Source of the DNA: GCA-020343675 sp964462945
Lineage (GTDB): Bacteria > Planctomycetota > Phycisphaerae > Sedimentisphaerales > Anaerobacaceae
Direction: 5' to 3'
DNA: 44,224 nt
Assembly (NCBI GenBank): GCA_964462945.1
Contig: CAYWZW010000043.1
Coordinates: forward strand, 1-44,224
Below, one piece after another: positions 1 through 7,431 of this stretch (position 1 is the first letter of the stretch; each line of letters begins with the position of its first letter). A program made the translations under genes and the position numbers. The notes below the pieces were generated by a model, which was not told where the DNA came from, ran no database searches, and was given only the letters and a program-made list of their open reading frames with translations.

Positions 1-798
1 GATTTTCGCTTTGCGCTACCAGCACCATTCGTTAAAAAAATTCGTCCATTTTGCCTAAATTAACAACCACAGAGAAGGGTATTTAGACACGGTTTTAGAT
101 TGGCCACGAAGGCACTAAGACACGAAGAAAAGTAGTTAGACACGGATTGATCCGCCTAACGTATGGCGGATTAACACGGACGCCGTCCTGAGCACGGTCG
201 AAGGAGGACACAGAGAAATGCTCGTCGTTGTCATTCCGACTGGAGGTCCGGCGGAGGCGGACCGCAACGGAGGAATCTGGCCGCGAATGGAGACCAATTA
301 CCATATCCGATCAGACGCCCAACGCTTGTCCTTCCCTCGAACGGCCGAATAATCCGCATATCTTTCCGAAATTAACAACCACAAAGGACGCAAAGGACGC
401 GGAGAATGGTATTTAGACACGGATTCACACTGATTCACACGGTGATCCGTAGGGTGGCGGCTTGCCCCACCAGAGGCTATCCCGTAAGCCGCTGGCAAAA
501 TACGCTTCACGCTTCACGAGATACGAACTTGCCACGAAGGCACTAAGACACAGAGAATAAGTCGATGCTTGATGCCCGATACTTGATACTCGTCATTCCG
601 AGCCTCGGCGAGGAATCTATTGGAAGAGTGTCATTGCGAGGCCGGACGGCCGCGGCAATCTTCCTCGATTTTTTTCATTTGACTATTGGTTCACATCATG
701 CTACCATCAATTTCACGAAGGCAGTACGGGGACAACCGAAAGTGAAACGGGCGAAACGAGATACATTCTCGTGCGGGATATGTAAAAGGAGGCTTTGA
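1..798. repeat. Intergenic region filled with degenerate dispersed repeats
   Basis: No credible gene is seen here. The stretch is a patchwork of short repeats that recur elsewhere in the window or within it. The segment near 58-92 (attaacaaccac ... tatttagacacgg) returns at 370-423. The segment gccacgaaggcactaagac at 103-121 returns at 531-549. A block at about 179-216 (gacgccgtcctgagc ... ggacacagag) returns at 4069-4117. Two blocks of the form cattccga ... gaggaatct lie at 232-275 and 593-615, and a gggtgg/ccacc hairpin-like unit lies at 450-473. The open frame at 565-798 is made of this repeat DNA and is unlikely to be translated. The last bases (784-792) are the ribosome binding site of the next gene. 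Confidence 0.7.
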
Positions 799-1512
799 GT
801 GGGCGATAGCAATTCACAAATTGGGCACGTTGGAAGCTGGATACCACAAGTCTTCTATGACCTCATCGGCAGAATTGTTCCCGGCGCAATATTACTCATT
901 TCGGGTTTTCTACTTGTTGCCGGCTGGAAGGACAGTGTTGAGGAATTAACCAAGCTGCTCGGCAAAGAGGAAATTCCCTATTCTTTGGTTTTGCTTACTG
1001 GCGTGCTCTTTTCTTACCTGACCGGTATTCTTCTCGGTGGCTTCGGCTATTTTGCGTGGGACGTTGCTAACAAGTGTGTCAGGGAACGCTACCGGGGGAA
1101 ACTGCCGGTTGAAGCAGTTAAGCCTCCAAGTAAAGACAAGCCGGGTTCCAACGTTTCGTATATCTACGATGCAATCCAACACTACGAGCCTGCGGCGGGA
1201 GCGAGACTTGCAAAACTACGGGCGGAACAGAATATGTGCCGGGTGCTCGCAATAGGTTTTGCTATATTGGCCATCATTCATCTGTGTGTGAATTGGAGAA
1301 AGCAGTATTTCTTTCTATCTGTTGGTCTTATTGTGTTGAGTGTCATATCGACAATTATGTTCAACAGACATCTGTCAATACGCGCCCACACGCTCATGTT
1401 GAACTATTGGGATTTGCTTCAAAATGACAATAAGATACGAGTGACAGAGCACAAGGAGACTGTAGAAACGAGGGATGTGGACCAGTCTACAAAGGAGAGC
1501 AGGCATGATTAA
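799..1512 (+). CDS. Hypothetical four-helix membrane protein, first gene of a HEPN cassette
   Basis: I do not recognise the family. The 237-residue product has four predicted membrane segments, near residues 25-42, 60-86, 148-165 and 170-188. The first two are separated from the last two by a basic, cytoplasm-like loop of about 60 residues, and the C-terminal 40 residues are charged. The start is GTG at 799, chosen because an excellent ribosome binding site (AAAGGAGG, 785-792) lies six bases upstream. The 3' end overlaps the next gene by eight bases, so the two are probably translationally coupled. The gene is AT-richer than the housekeeping genes in the window and sits between repeat-rich stretches, which suggests acquisition. 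A role as membrane partner of the downstream HEPN protein is inference only. Confidence 0.75.
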   Translation: MGDSNSQIGHVGSWIPQVFYDLIGRIVPGAILLISGFLLVAGWKDSVEELTKLLGKEEIPYSLVLLTGVLFSYLTGILLGGFGYFAWDVANKCVRERYRGKLPVEAVKPPSKDKPGSNVSYIYDAIQHYEPAAGARLAKLRAEQNMCRVLAIGFAILAIIHLCVNWRKQYFFLSVGLIVLSVISTIMFNRHLSIRAHTLMLNYWDLLQNDNKIRVTEHKETVETRDVDQSTKESRHD

Positions 1513-1756
1513 GAGCGGGCAGGGCAAGCGTCTTGTATGGATTCTGTCTTTGTCGCTCGGGCCGGTCGCATACTTTGTTGTGCTTGTGATTCTGCTTCTG
1601 AAGCCGCCCAAGATAGTGAACATCGCGGCCATAACGGAGGACCTTGCTGGTCTGTTGGAATCCCTTGCGGCCTTTTGGGCCGCCGGCTTTGTGCTTGTCT
1701 GGATTTGGTATTGGTCGGGCAAATTCATGATCAAGTACGGGCCGTTTGTGTGGTAG
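1505..1756 (+). CDS. Small two-helix membrane protein
   Basis: The 83-residue product has two hydrophobic segments, near residues 10-32 and 48-70, with a short soluble loop between them. No family is recognised. The ATG at 1505 is preferred over an in-frame ATG at 1475 because AAAGGAGAG (1491-1499) is correctly spaced before it. The gene overlaps the end of the upstream membrane protein gene by eight bases. The Apea-HEPN gene follows after 51 bases, so all three probably form one transcript. The tryptophan-rich second helix and the small size resemble holin-like or effector-like membrane peptides, but nothing in the sequence proves such a role. Confidence 0.65.
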   Translation: MIKSGQGKRLVWILSLSLGPVAYFVVLVILLLKPPKIVNIAAITEDLAGLLESLAAFWAAGFVLVWIWYWSGKFMIKYGPFVW

Positions 1757-1807
1757 CGGGGAAACAACGGTCGGCATGGCCAGCCTATTGAGTAGGTTTC
1801 TAAACTG

Positions 1808-2944
1808 ATGAGTAAGAATTCGAAAGTGTATACCGCGGTTCTGCTCCCATGGTTGAAACTTGGGTGTGACCTCCGCATTAGTAAATACTTATTTCTCAAG
1901 TGGCCACGCCAAGACGACAAATTTGGTGAGTTTACACAATCTTTGAATGGCATTTGCGGAATGTACAAATATATCGACGGGCAAGTGGAAAGCCCGCAGA
2001 CAATAATGATGGATAGCTCGCTTGCTCTTTTTGAGCGAGTTGAAGGAGAGGAAAGACAGGCATTTCAAGAGGCGGTTACTATACTCACCGCAGCGCTTAT
2101 CGGCGAAAACGAGTTCTTCACTGGTTTTGGAAACTACGTAAACTCTTCGCTTACGGAGCTTCACTTTCAGAATTTTAGCATTGGTGAAGATTGGGTAGCT
2201 TTCACATCTTACAAGCGAGATGGATATACCACGGACATGGGCTATGAGTTTAATGAGGTTACTATATCAACGCCGCCCGGATGTCGAACACGTACTGGAT
2301 GCAAAGGAATTGATCAGGCCTGGTTAGATACACTTGGAAAAACGCTTGAAAAGAGTACTCCGCTGGATCGACTTGTTATTGAGGGAGCAGATTTATTCCG
2401 CCAATCGAGCACGGATTCGCCTAGTGTGCTTCCCGCAACTGAGATAGTAATGCTTGCAAACGCATTTGACAGGCTTTTCCCTGACGCAAACGGCAAACAC
2501 AGACTCAGTAAAGCCGTGTCAAGAGAACTGGCGGATTGGCTGGACATCCAAGATAAAGACAGCCATAGACTAAGTTCAAAAGGAATTGTGCCCTCAGAAA
2601 TATATTCTGACTACTCCGAGGAGGGCGATCTTGTGCGGTTCTGGATATTCGAACTATATGCTCTGAGAAACGATTATGTCCATGGGAATGATAGTATGCG
2701 CCATAAATGGGCCTGGCTACCGGCGGAGCACCTTCTCATGGGTGCTTATATCTTTCCTTTGTTGCTGAAGGTTCTGATGTCAAAAGAGAAAAGGTATGAA
2801 CTTAGTCAGGAGGACGTTTACAAGCTATACGCAATAGATGATTTGCTCGATTTGAACGAGTTCTATGATAGAAAGCTTCGCCAGAGTCCGTGGAGAAAGA
2901 AGCTAAACGAGGTGCGTTTACACACTCGCCTCCGGGATGCATAA
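1808..2944 (+). CDS. Apea-like HEPN domain protein
   Basis: The 378-residue soluble protein has no signal peptide. Its C-terminal half contains the sequence LRNDYVHGN near residues 285-293, which fits the R-x4-6-H signature of HEPN domains, many of which are RNases in toxin-antitoxin and phage-defence systems. The preceding helix (EIVMLANAFDRLF, about residue 215) matches the usual first helix of Apea-like HEPN proteins. The N-terminal half is not recognised and could be a sensor. The gene is third in a compact, AT-rich cassette behind two membrane proteins. Family knowledge suggests a nucleic-acid-targeting or defence role, but substrate and trigger are unknown. The domain call is from motif reading and is moderately sure. 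Confidence 0.7.
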   Translation: MSKNSKVYTAVLLPWLKLGCDLRISKYLFLKWPRQDDKFGEFTQSLNGICGMYKYIDGQVESPQTIMMDSSLALFERVEGEERQAFQEAVTILTAALIGENEFFTGFGNYVNSSLTELHFQNFSIGEDWVAFTSYKRDGYTTDMGYEFNEVTISTPPGCRTRTGCKGIDQAWLDTLGKTLEKSTPLDRLVIEGADLFRQSSTDSPSVLPATEIVMLANAFDRLFPDANGKHRLSKAVSRELADWLDIQDKDSHRLSSKGIVPSEIYSDYSEEGDLVRFWIFELYALRNDYVHGNDSMRHKWAWLPAEHLLMGAYIFPLLLKVLMSKEKRYELSQEDVYKLYAIDDLLDLNEFYDRKLRQSPWRKKLNEVRLHTRLRDA

Positions 2945-3369
2945 GGGGGGCAGGAGTTGTTTCTCTGTGTCGGTACCGGGAAAAGGGGGTCAGGAGCGAA
3001 TGGTGGGACCTTAAGCGGTCTGTCGGGGTCTTTTCATAATTGTTGGAGGTTTCATGCCACGATTGACGAGATTACTTCTAAAGGCAGTTCTCGTCGTCTC
3101 TTATACGGCAAGAGCGGCATCTTTGAAATCGTACGCGTCCTCTTGCCGATGCGAGTAGTTTCTACGCATGAATCCCTAAAAGTCCCGCCATTCGGGTCAG
3201 GAGCCGTTTCTTTTGCGGAGATGTCACGGGCTTTGAACGGTGAGCCACTCAAAGAATATCCAATATCGAATAATGAACACCGAATATCGAAAGCCAAAAT
3301 CGTGTTAATCCGTGTCTTGTATCTTTCTTCTTTGGGCGAGCTTTTAGGGGAAGCGGGTTGAATCGATGG
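2945..3369. repeat. Intergenic remnant with three copies of a GGGTCAGGAGC motif
   Basis: No convincing gene is seen. Three degenerate copies of a motif close to GGGTCAGGAGCcgtTTC occur at 2947-2963, 2985-3000 and 3193-3210. Between the second and third copies a short frame starts with ATG at 3054 and stops after about 34 codons. A further repeat block at 3253-3296 (aatatccaatatcgaa ... cgaatatcgaaagcc) belongs to a family seen again at 3727-3785 and 6749-6783. Such motif arrays often border transposon scars, but no transposase sequence was recognised. Confidence 0.5.
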
Positions 3370-3615
3370 TTAGGGGTTGCTTCGTTTGCGCCGGTTCGTG
3401 CGCGAATGCTGTTTGCCGTTGTAGTCCAGCGAGACAATAAGCAGCGGCTCGATAACCGACCATGAATCGTCCGCCTCAACCACGATGACTCGGCGTTTGC
3501 CGACGGCAACCATCTCAGGATGCGGGACGGCCAGCGACCGGCCGTCCGCCAGACGGATATTGAAAGGCTCAAACGGCTGACGCCGTAAAGCTTCTCGAAT
3601 TCCTTGTAGATCCAT
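3370..3615 (-). CDS. Small planctomycete-type conserved protein (81 aa)
   Basis: The 81-residue protein begins MDLQGIREALRRQPFEPF and continues IRLADGRSLAVPHPE, then has VIVVEADDSWSVIEPLLIVSL. I recognise this as a conserved family of unknown function that is common in planctomycetes, usually 70-90 residues and found in many dispersed copies per genome. The family function is not known; the alternating hydrophobic pattern suggests a small beta-rich domain. The last residues (about 66-81) are basic and low-complexity. A 5'-terminal fragment of a second copy lies at 5252-5350 on the same strand, so the family appears to duplicate locally. It is isolated between repeat regions and is probably its own transcription unit. 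Confidence 0.7.
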   Translation of the reverse strand: MDLQGIREALRRQPFEPFNIRLADGRSLAVPHPEMVAVGKRRVIVVEADDSWSVIEPLLIVSLDYNGKQHSRTNRRKRSNP

Positions 3616-4227
3616 TTGTCAGGCCCTTACACCGACAGGCTCAAAGTCCACGCTCCTAAGTATTATGGTCCGGATTGCCGGGTAAGTCAAGAAGAGATTC
3701 CGATTGAATCAAGCTTTGAGCTCGGCGAATATCCAATCCTTCGACGTTGCTCAGGACAAGCATCGAATAAAGAATATCGAAGGCCGAAACAGTGTAAATC
3801 GGTGTGAATCCGTGTCAAGAAATAGGCAGTGTCAATCCGCCATACGTTGGGCGGATAAATCTGTGTCTGTAGCGGGATTATCACGTTCAAGGCGGTTGAC
3901 GGCAGGCGAGTCGGATGTAACAATACGCGGGCCGATCAGGGGTATCGGGTAGTTTGCGTATTGCAGGAGTTACGTAAGATGAAAACAGCCGGGCCACAAA
4001 GGGAATATGCATAGAGACTCTAAGAAGAAGCTTAGCCACAGAGCAAGTGTATTTGATTCATAGCCACAGACGCCGTCCTGAGCCTTGTCGAAGGAGAACA
4101 CAGAGGACACAGAGAAATGAACTAAAAACGGTGTTAATCTGTGTGAATCCGTGTCAAGAAACAGGCAGTGTCAATCCGCTCCGGCACTTTTGCCGGATTG
4201 GGCGGATAAATCCGTGTCTTTTTTATT
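3616..4227. repeat. Repeat-rich intergenic region upstream of the Dus gene
   Basis: No gene is seen. The main feature is a pair of long near-identical direct repeats, at about 3797-3880 and 4136-4221. Both carry gtgtgaatccgtgtcaagaaa, then aggcagtgtcaatccgc, a variable centre, and gggcggataaat ending in gtgtct. The variable centre is a short palindromic tract with catacgtt in the first copy and a longer tccggcac ... gccggatt unit in the second. A further block at 4069-4117 repeats the one at 179-216, and 3727-3785 repeats the name-like block at 3253-3296. The region probably contains the promoter of the Dus gene, but none is obvious. Confidence 0.65.
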
Positions 4228-5247
4228 ATGTTAGATGCTCATAGTTCCGTCGGTCTCAAACTCGGCAGCCTGACTCTGGACGTGCCCTTCTTCCAGGCCT
4301 CGCTGAGCGGCTACAGCGATTACGCGATGCGCACGCTCGCCCGCCGGTTCGGCTGTCCCTTTACGATGGCCGATATGATTCTGGACAAGAGTGCGACCAA
4401 TCCCCGCGTCCTGCGCAAGGCCTGCTTTCGTCCCGGCGCCGATGAGCACCCCGTGGGCGCGCAGATCATCGGCCGGACGCCCGCGACGATGGCCGCGGCT
4501 GCCCGCGATCTTGTGGCCGCCGGATACGACGTCATCGATCTGAATTTTGCCTGCCCGGTCCCCAAAGTCCTGCATCGGGGACGCGGCGGGGCGTTGCTTA
4601 ACGACCCGGACACGGTCATCGATATCCTGAAGGCGGTTCGCGATGCCATCGTCTGCCCCGTCCTGATGAAACTCCGCATCGGGGCTGATCATGAACCTCA
4701 GTCGCTGGACTATTTCTGGGAGATCGTGACCCGCTCGATCGAGCAGGGCGTCGATGCCCTCGTTATTCACGGCCGCACCGTCTCGGAGCGCTACCGCGGC
4801 AAGGCCGACTGGGACCTCCCGGCCGCAGTAAAGAGCCGCTTCTCGCACGCGACCATCATCGGCAGCGGCGACGTTTTCGATCCGGCCGCCACGGTCGAGC
4901 TGATGCAAAAGACCGGCCTCGACGGCTTTGTCGTCGCCCGAGGCGCGGTCGGCAATCCCTGGATATTCCGCGACCTGCGATGCGCGTGGGAGAACCGCCC
5001 CATTCCTCCTCCGCCCGATCTATCTGATCAGCGGCTGGTCATGCTCGAACATTTCGGGCGAATCCTGCAGGATTATCCTGAAAGGGATGCGGTCCGCAGG
5101 TTCCGCAAGTTCCTTGCCGGCTACGCCCGCCGTCACCCCACGCGCAAGCCGGCGCTGCTGTCCCTCGTGAAGGCCAAAACCCGCGCCGAAGTCGAGACCG
5201 CCATCGACACATGGTACACGGATTCCCATTCCAGTGCGGATTGGTGA
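4228..5247 (+). CDS. dus: tRNA-dihydrouridine synthase (DusB-like)
   Basis: The product (339 aa) is an FMN-dependent flavoprotein that reduces uridine to dihydrouridine in tRNA D-loops. It has the TIM-barrel signature of the Dus family: an N-terminal substrate segment (ASLSGYSDYAMR, residues 24-35), the active-site block DLNFACPVPKVLHRG (104-118) whose Cys109 is the expected proton donor, MKLRIG (147-152), the FMN-phosphate regions HGRTVSERYRGKADW (181-195) and IGSGDV (211-216), and ARGAVGNPWIF near 236-246. Length is normal for DusB. The exact subfamily (B against A or C) is less certain. The ATG at 4228 lies directly behind a dispersed repeat and has no clear ribosome binding site. The 3' end runs to within five bases of a truncated antisense gene copy. 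Confidence 0.92.
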   Translation: MLDAHSSVGLKLGSLTLDVPFFQASLSGYSDYAMRTLARRFGCPFTMADMILDKSATNPRVLRKACFRPGADEHPVGAQIIGRTPATMAAAARDLVAAGYDVIDLNFACPVPKVLHRGRGGALLNDPDTVIDILKAVRDAIVCPVLMKLRIGADHEPQSLDYFWEIVTRSIEQGVDALVIHGRTVSERYRGKADWDLPAAVKSRFSHATIIGSGDVFDPAATVELMQKTGLDGFVVARGAVGNPWIFRDLRCAWENRPIPPPPDLSDQRLVMLEHFGRILQDYPERDAVRRFRKFLAGYARRHPTRKPALLSLVKAKTRAEVETAIDTWYTDSHSSADW

Positions 5248-5251
5248 AATC

Positions 5252-5350
5252 CGGAGGCGGGACGGCCAGCGACCGCCCGTCCGCCAGACGAATACTAAAA
5301 GGCTCAAACGGCTGACGCCGCAGGGCTTCTCGAATCTCCTGTAAATCCAT
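5252..5350 (-). pseudogene. 5' fragment of a second copy of the 81-aa planctomycete gene
   Basis: Reading the reverse strand from 5350, the sequence encodes MDLQEIREALRRQPFEPF then SIRLADGRSLAVPPP, which matches residues 1-32 of the protein at 3370-3615 with only a few changes. At DNA level the two stretches are close to identical over about 95 bases. After that the frame continues into the 3' end of the Dus gene and loses all similarity. The fragment is therefore a 3'-truncated duplicate. It abuts the Dus stop codon, so the event may also have replaced the original DNA behind dus. Confidence 0.75.
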
Positions 5351-5390
5351 TTGTCACTACTCTGTCCCGGAATTGTGGAATTAAATTTGA

Positions 5391-5414
5391 TATCGCTTCG
5401 CGATAAGTTTTTTT
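5391..5414 (+). terminator. Rho-independent terminator
   Basis: The sequence forms a perfect six-base-pair hairpin, TATCGC - TTC loop - GCGATA, followed after two bases by seven consecutive T residues (5408-5414). It lies about 145 bases behind the Dus stop codon and in the right orientation to end that transcript. The stem is short and not very GC-rich, so strength is uncertain. A cattccga/gaggaatct-type repeat begins directly after it (5418-5453). Confidence 0.55.
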
Positions 5415-5417
5415 GAT

Positions 5418-5505
5418 AGATTCCTCGACTGCGCTTCGCTCCGCTCGGAATGACAACGCACAACAGCTTTGATCGGTGGGCCAAGGCCCACCCTACAAGA
5501 TCTAT
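5418..5505. repeat. Dispersed repeat units (ATTCC-type and GTGGGCC hairpin)
   Basis: The block gattcctcgactgcgcttcg ... ctcggaatgacaacg (5419-5456) is the reverse-oriented form of the cattccga ... gaggaatct family also seen at 232-275, 593-615 and 13076-13108. Next to it, GGTGGGCC-AA-GGCCCACC (5476-5493) is a perfect hairpin of another dispersed family. Neither belongs to a gene. The remaining sequence to 5570 is more text-like repeat DNA (gtgaaatctgtgaaatctgt). Confidence 0.6.
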
Positions 5506-5570
5506 TCTCTCTGCGTTCTCTGCCTACTGTGCAGTGGGAAATGAATCCGTGAAATCTGTGAAATCTGTGG

Positions 5571-6665
5571 CTAAATATCGTCGAGCATTTTGAGGCAGAA
5601 CCTGTCGGTCATGCCGGCGATGTAGTCGCAGACCGTTCGCTGGAGGCCCTGCTGCGGTATAAACCGCTGGAAGTAGCCCGGCATCAGTTCCGGGTTTTGG
5701 CAGAGCCTTTCAAGAAGCCGCTCAAGCCAGTCTTTGACCTTTTCCGCCGTCTCAAGGAGCGATTCGTGCATGTAGAAGTTCTGCATCAGGAATTCTTCCA
5801 GCTCGGCGAGCTCAGCGTCGCTTTCGGCTGAGAGCACAATCAGGTTCTCGCTTCTGGCGTAGATGTCGTCGATGCTTGTCACATGCGCCTCTGCAAGAGT
5901 TTTCTTGCTTGCTTCGAGACAGTCGCCGACGAGCTTGTCGATAATTGCTTTTGCGGTTCTCGTTCTGCGGATCGTCCGGTCCTGGATTGCCTCGGCGTTT
6001 ACTTGGTTTTGTGCTTCGGCGAAAATCTGCACGCTTCTCAATCGCTCACTGCCGATGATCCCGGCGCGCATGCCGTCTTCGAGGTCGTGGCAGTTGTACG
6101 CGATGCGGTCGGCGATGCCGGCAATCTGCCCTTCCAGCGAGCAGTTCCGCTCGGCGAACGCCTCGCCCTGCGGTTTATCGTACGTGCTCCGGTGTTTGGC
6201 TAAGCCCAGCCGCGTCTCGTACATCAGATTCAGACCCATGAAACCCGGATACGGATGTTCGAGCAAATCGACAATCCGCAGTGCCTGGCGGTTATGCTCG
6301 AATCCGCCGGATTCACTCATCAAATCGTTGAGCACTTTTTCGCCGGCGTGGCCGAAGGGCGGGTGCCCCAGATCGTGCGCCAGGCATATCGCCTCGGTGA
6401 GGCTTTCGTTCAGGCGAAGTGCTTTGGCGATGGTCCTTCCTATCTGTGCGACCTCGATACTGTGGGTCAGGCGTGTCCGGTAGTAGTCGTCCAGGCCGGG
6501 GGTGAAGACCTGGGTTTTGCCTTCGAGCCGGCGGAACGCAGAACAGTGAATGATGCGGTCGCGGTCGCGCTCGAAGTCCGAGCGGTACGGGTGTGGCTTT
6601 TCGGAGACGGCCCGGCCCCGGCTAGTGATTTCAGTCACGGCATAACGGCTCAGCTCTTCGGGCAT
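5571..6665 (-). CDS. dgt: dGTP triphosphohydrolase-like HD domain protein
   Basis: The 364-residue protein belongs to the deoxyguanosinetriphosphate triphosphohydrolase-like family, which hydrolyses dNTPs to deoxynucleosides and triphosphate in the cytoplasm. The N-terminus has the family hallmark YRSDFERDRDRIIHCSAFRR (27-46), followed by LTHSIEVAQIGR with metal ligand His68 and the HD pair in AHDLGHPPFGH (96-106). The later metal-ligand region is HDLEDGMRAG near residue 194-203. Length corresponds to the shorter, type-2 subfamily usually named Dgt-like. The ATG at 6665 fits the conserved N-terminus. It probably forms its own unit, since the next reverse gene upstream is 205 bases away behind repeats. 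Substrate preference among dNTPs cannot be told from sequence. Confidence 0.93.
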   Translation of the reverse strand: MPEELSRYAVTEITSRGRAVSEKPHPYRSDFERDRDRIIHCSAFRRLEGKTQVFTPGLDDYYRTRLTHSIEVAQIGRTIAKALRLNESLTEAICLAHDLGHPPFGHAGEKVLNDLMSESGGFEHNRQALRIVDLLEHPYPGFMGLNLMYETRLGLAKHRSTYDKPQGEAFAERNCSLEGQIAGIADRIAYNCHDLEDGMRAGIIGSERLRSVQIFAEAQNQVNAEAIQDRTIRRTRTAKAIIDKLVGDCLEASKKTLAEAHVTSIDDIYARSENLIVLSAESDAELAELEEFLMQNFYMHESLLETAEKVKDWLERLLERLCQNPELMPGYFQRFIPQQGLQRTVCDYIAGMTDRFCLKMLDDI

Positions 6666-6870
6666 ACTCGTATCCTTCGACTGCGCTCAGGACAGATCTC
6701 GTGAAGCGTATCTCGTACCTTCCTCGGCGTTCGACGCCTGGCGCTAATGAATATCCAATAACGAATATCGAATGTCGAAGTAACAAATTAGGTCTCTCTC
6801 CTTGTGTGGCGTTTACTTCATCATTGGACATTCCTTGTTCGATATTCGATATTCATGAGATTGCACACTT
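6666..6870. repeat. Dispersed repeat blocks between dgt and the HIT gene
   Basis: The gap contains ccttcgactgcgctcaggac (6673-6692), tcgtgaagcgtatctcgta, and two name-like blocks, aatatccaataacgaatatc (6749-6768) and ttcgatattcgatattcat (6838-6856). These recur at 3253-3296, 3727-3785 and 31992-32073. No gene or clear terminator is seen. Confidence 0.55.
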
Positions 6871-7404
6871 CTATAAGTGGGGCAGGTGGTTTTCTGTGCT
6901 GACTTGCTTGAGCAGATCGAGCAGCTCGGTCAGGCTTTGACTGATGACATTGGTGCCATCGCATACAGCCATGAAATTCGTGTCGCCGGTCCATCGGGGG
7001 ACGACGTGGATGTGCAGGTGTCCCGGCAGTCCCGCTCCGGCGCATCGACCGAAGTTCATGCCGACGTTGAAGCCGTGCGGCTTGATCGCCAGGGACAGCG
7101 CCTTCTGCGATTCCCGGACTAGCTTGATCATTTCCATAAGCTCTTCGTCGGTGGCGTCGGCAAGGTCGGGGATGTGCCGGGCCGGGGCGATCAGCAGATG
7201 GCCGTTGTTGTAGGGGAAGCGATTCAGAATCACGATGTTCTTTCCCGCCCGCCACAGCACCAGGTTCTTGTCGTCATCCTGCGGGCTCGCAAGATTATTG
7301 CAGATGAAGCAGCCGTTCTCTGCTTTCGCAGAAAGGGGGTCCTTGCTCAAGCCCTGTATGTATCCGATGCGCCACGGCGCCCACAAATTCTTGCGGTCCA
7401 TCAT
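6871..7404 (-). CDS. HIT family nucleotide hydrolase/phosphorylase
   Basis: The 177-residue protein carries the histidine triad HLHIHVVPRW at residues 129-138, the catalytic motif of the HIT superfamily. An N-terminal CFIC pair (32-35) that often binds zinc with a later histidine, NRFPYNNGHLLIAP (61-74) and FGRCAGAGLPGHLH ahead of the triad are typical of the branch related to diadenosine tetraphosphate phosphorylases and AP4A hydrolases. It probably cleaves dinucleoside polyphosphates or AMP-linked metabolites in the cytoplasm; the precise substrate is not deducible. Two consecutive ATG codons (7404 and 7401) are both possible starts. It lies 27 bases downstream of the lipoprotein gene at 7432-8439 on the same strand, so the genes may be co-transcribed. 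Confidence 0.88.
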   Translation of the reverse strand: MMDRKNLWAPWRIGYIQGLSKDPLSAKAENGCFICNNLASPQDDDKNLVLWRAGKNIVILNRFPYNNGHLLIAPARHIPDLADATDEELMEMIKLVRESQKALSLAIKPHGFNVGMNFGRCAGAGLPGHLHIHVVPRWTGDTNFMAVCDGTNVISQSLTELLDLLKQVSTENHLPHL

Positions 7405-7431
7405 GCCTATCTCTTTCTTATCACCTGCCTG

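Noticed and set aside
565..798. 77-codon frame ending at the start of the first gene
   Set aside because: It is built from dispersed repeats and has no support apart from overlapping the next start codon.
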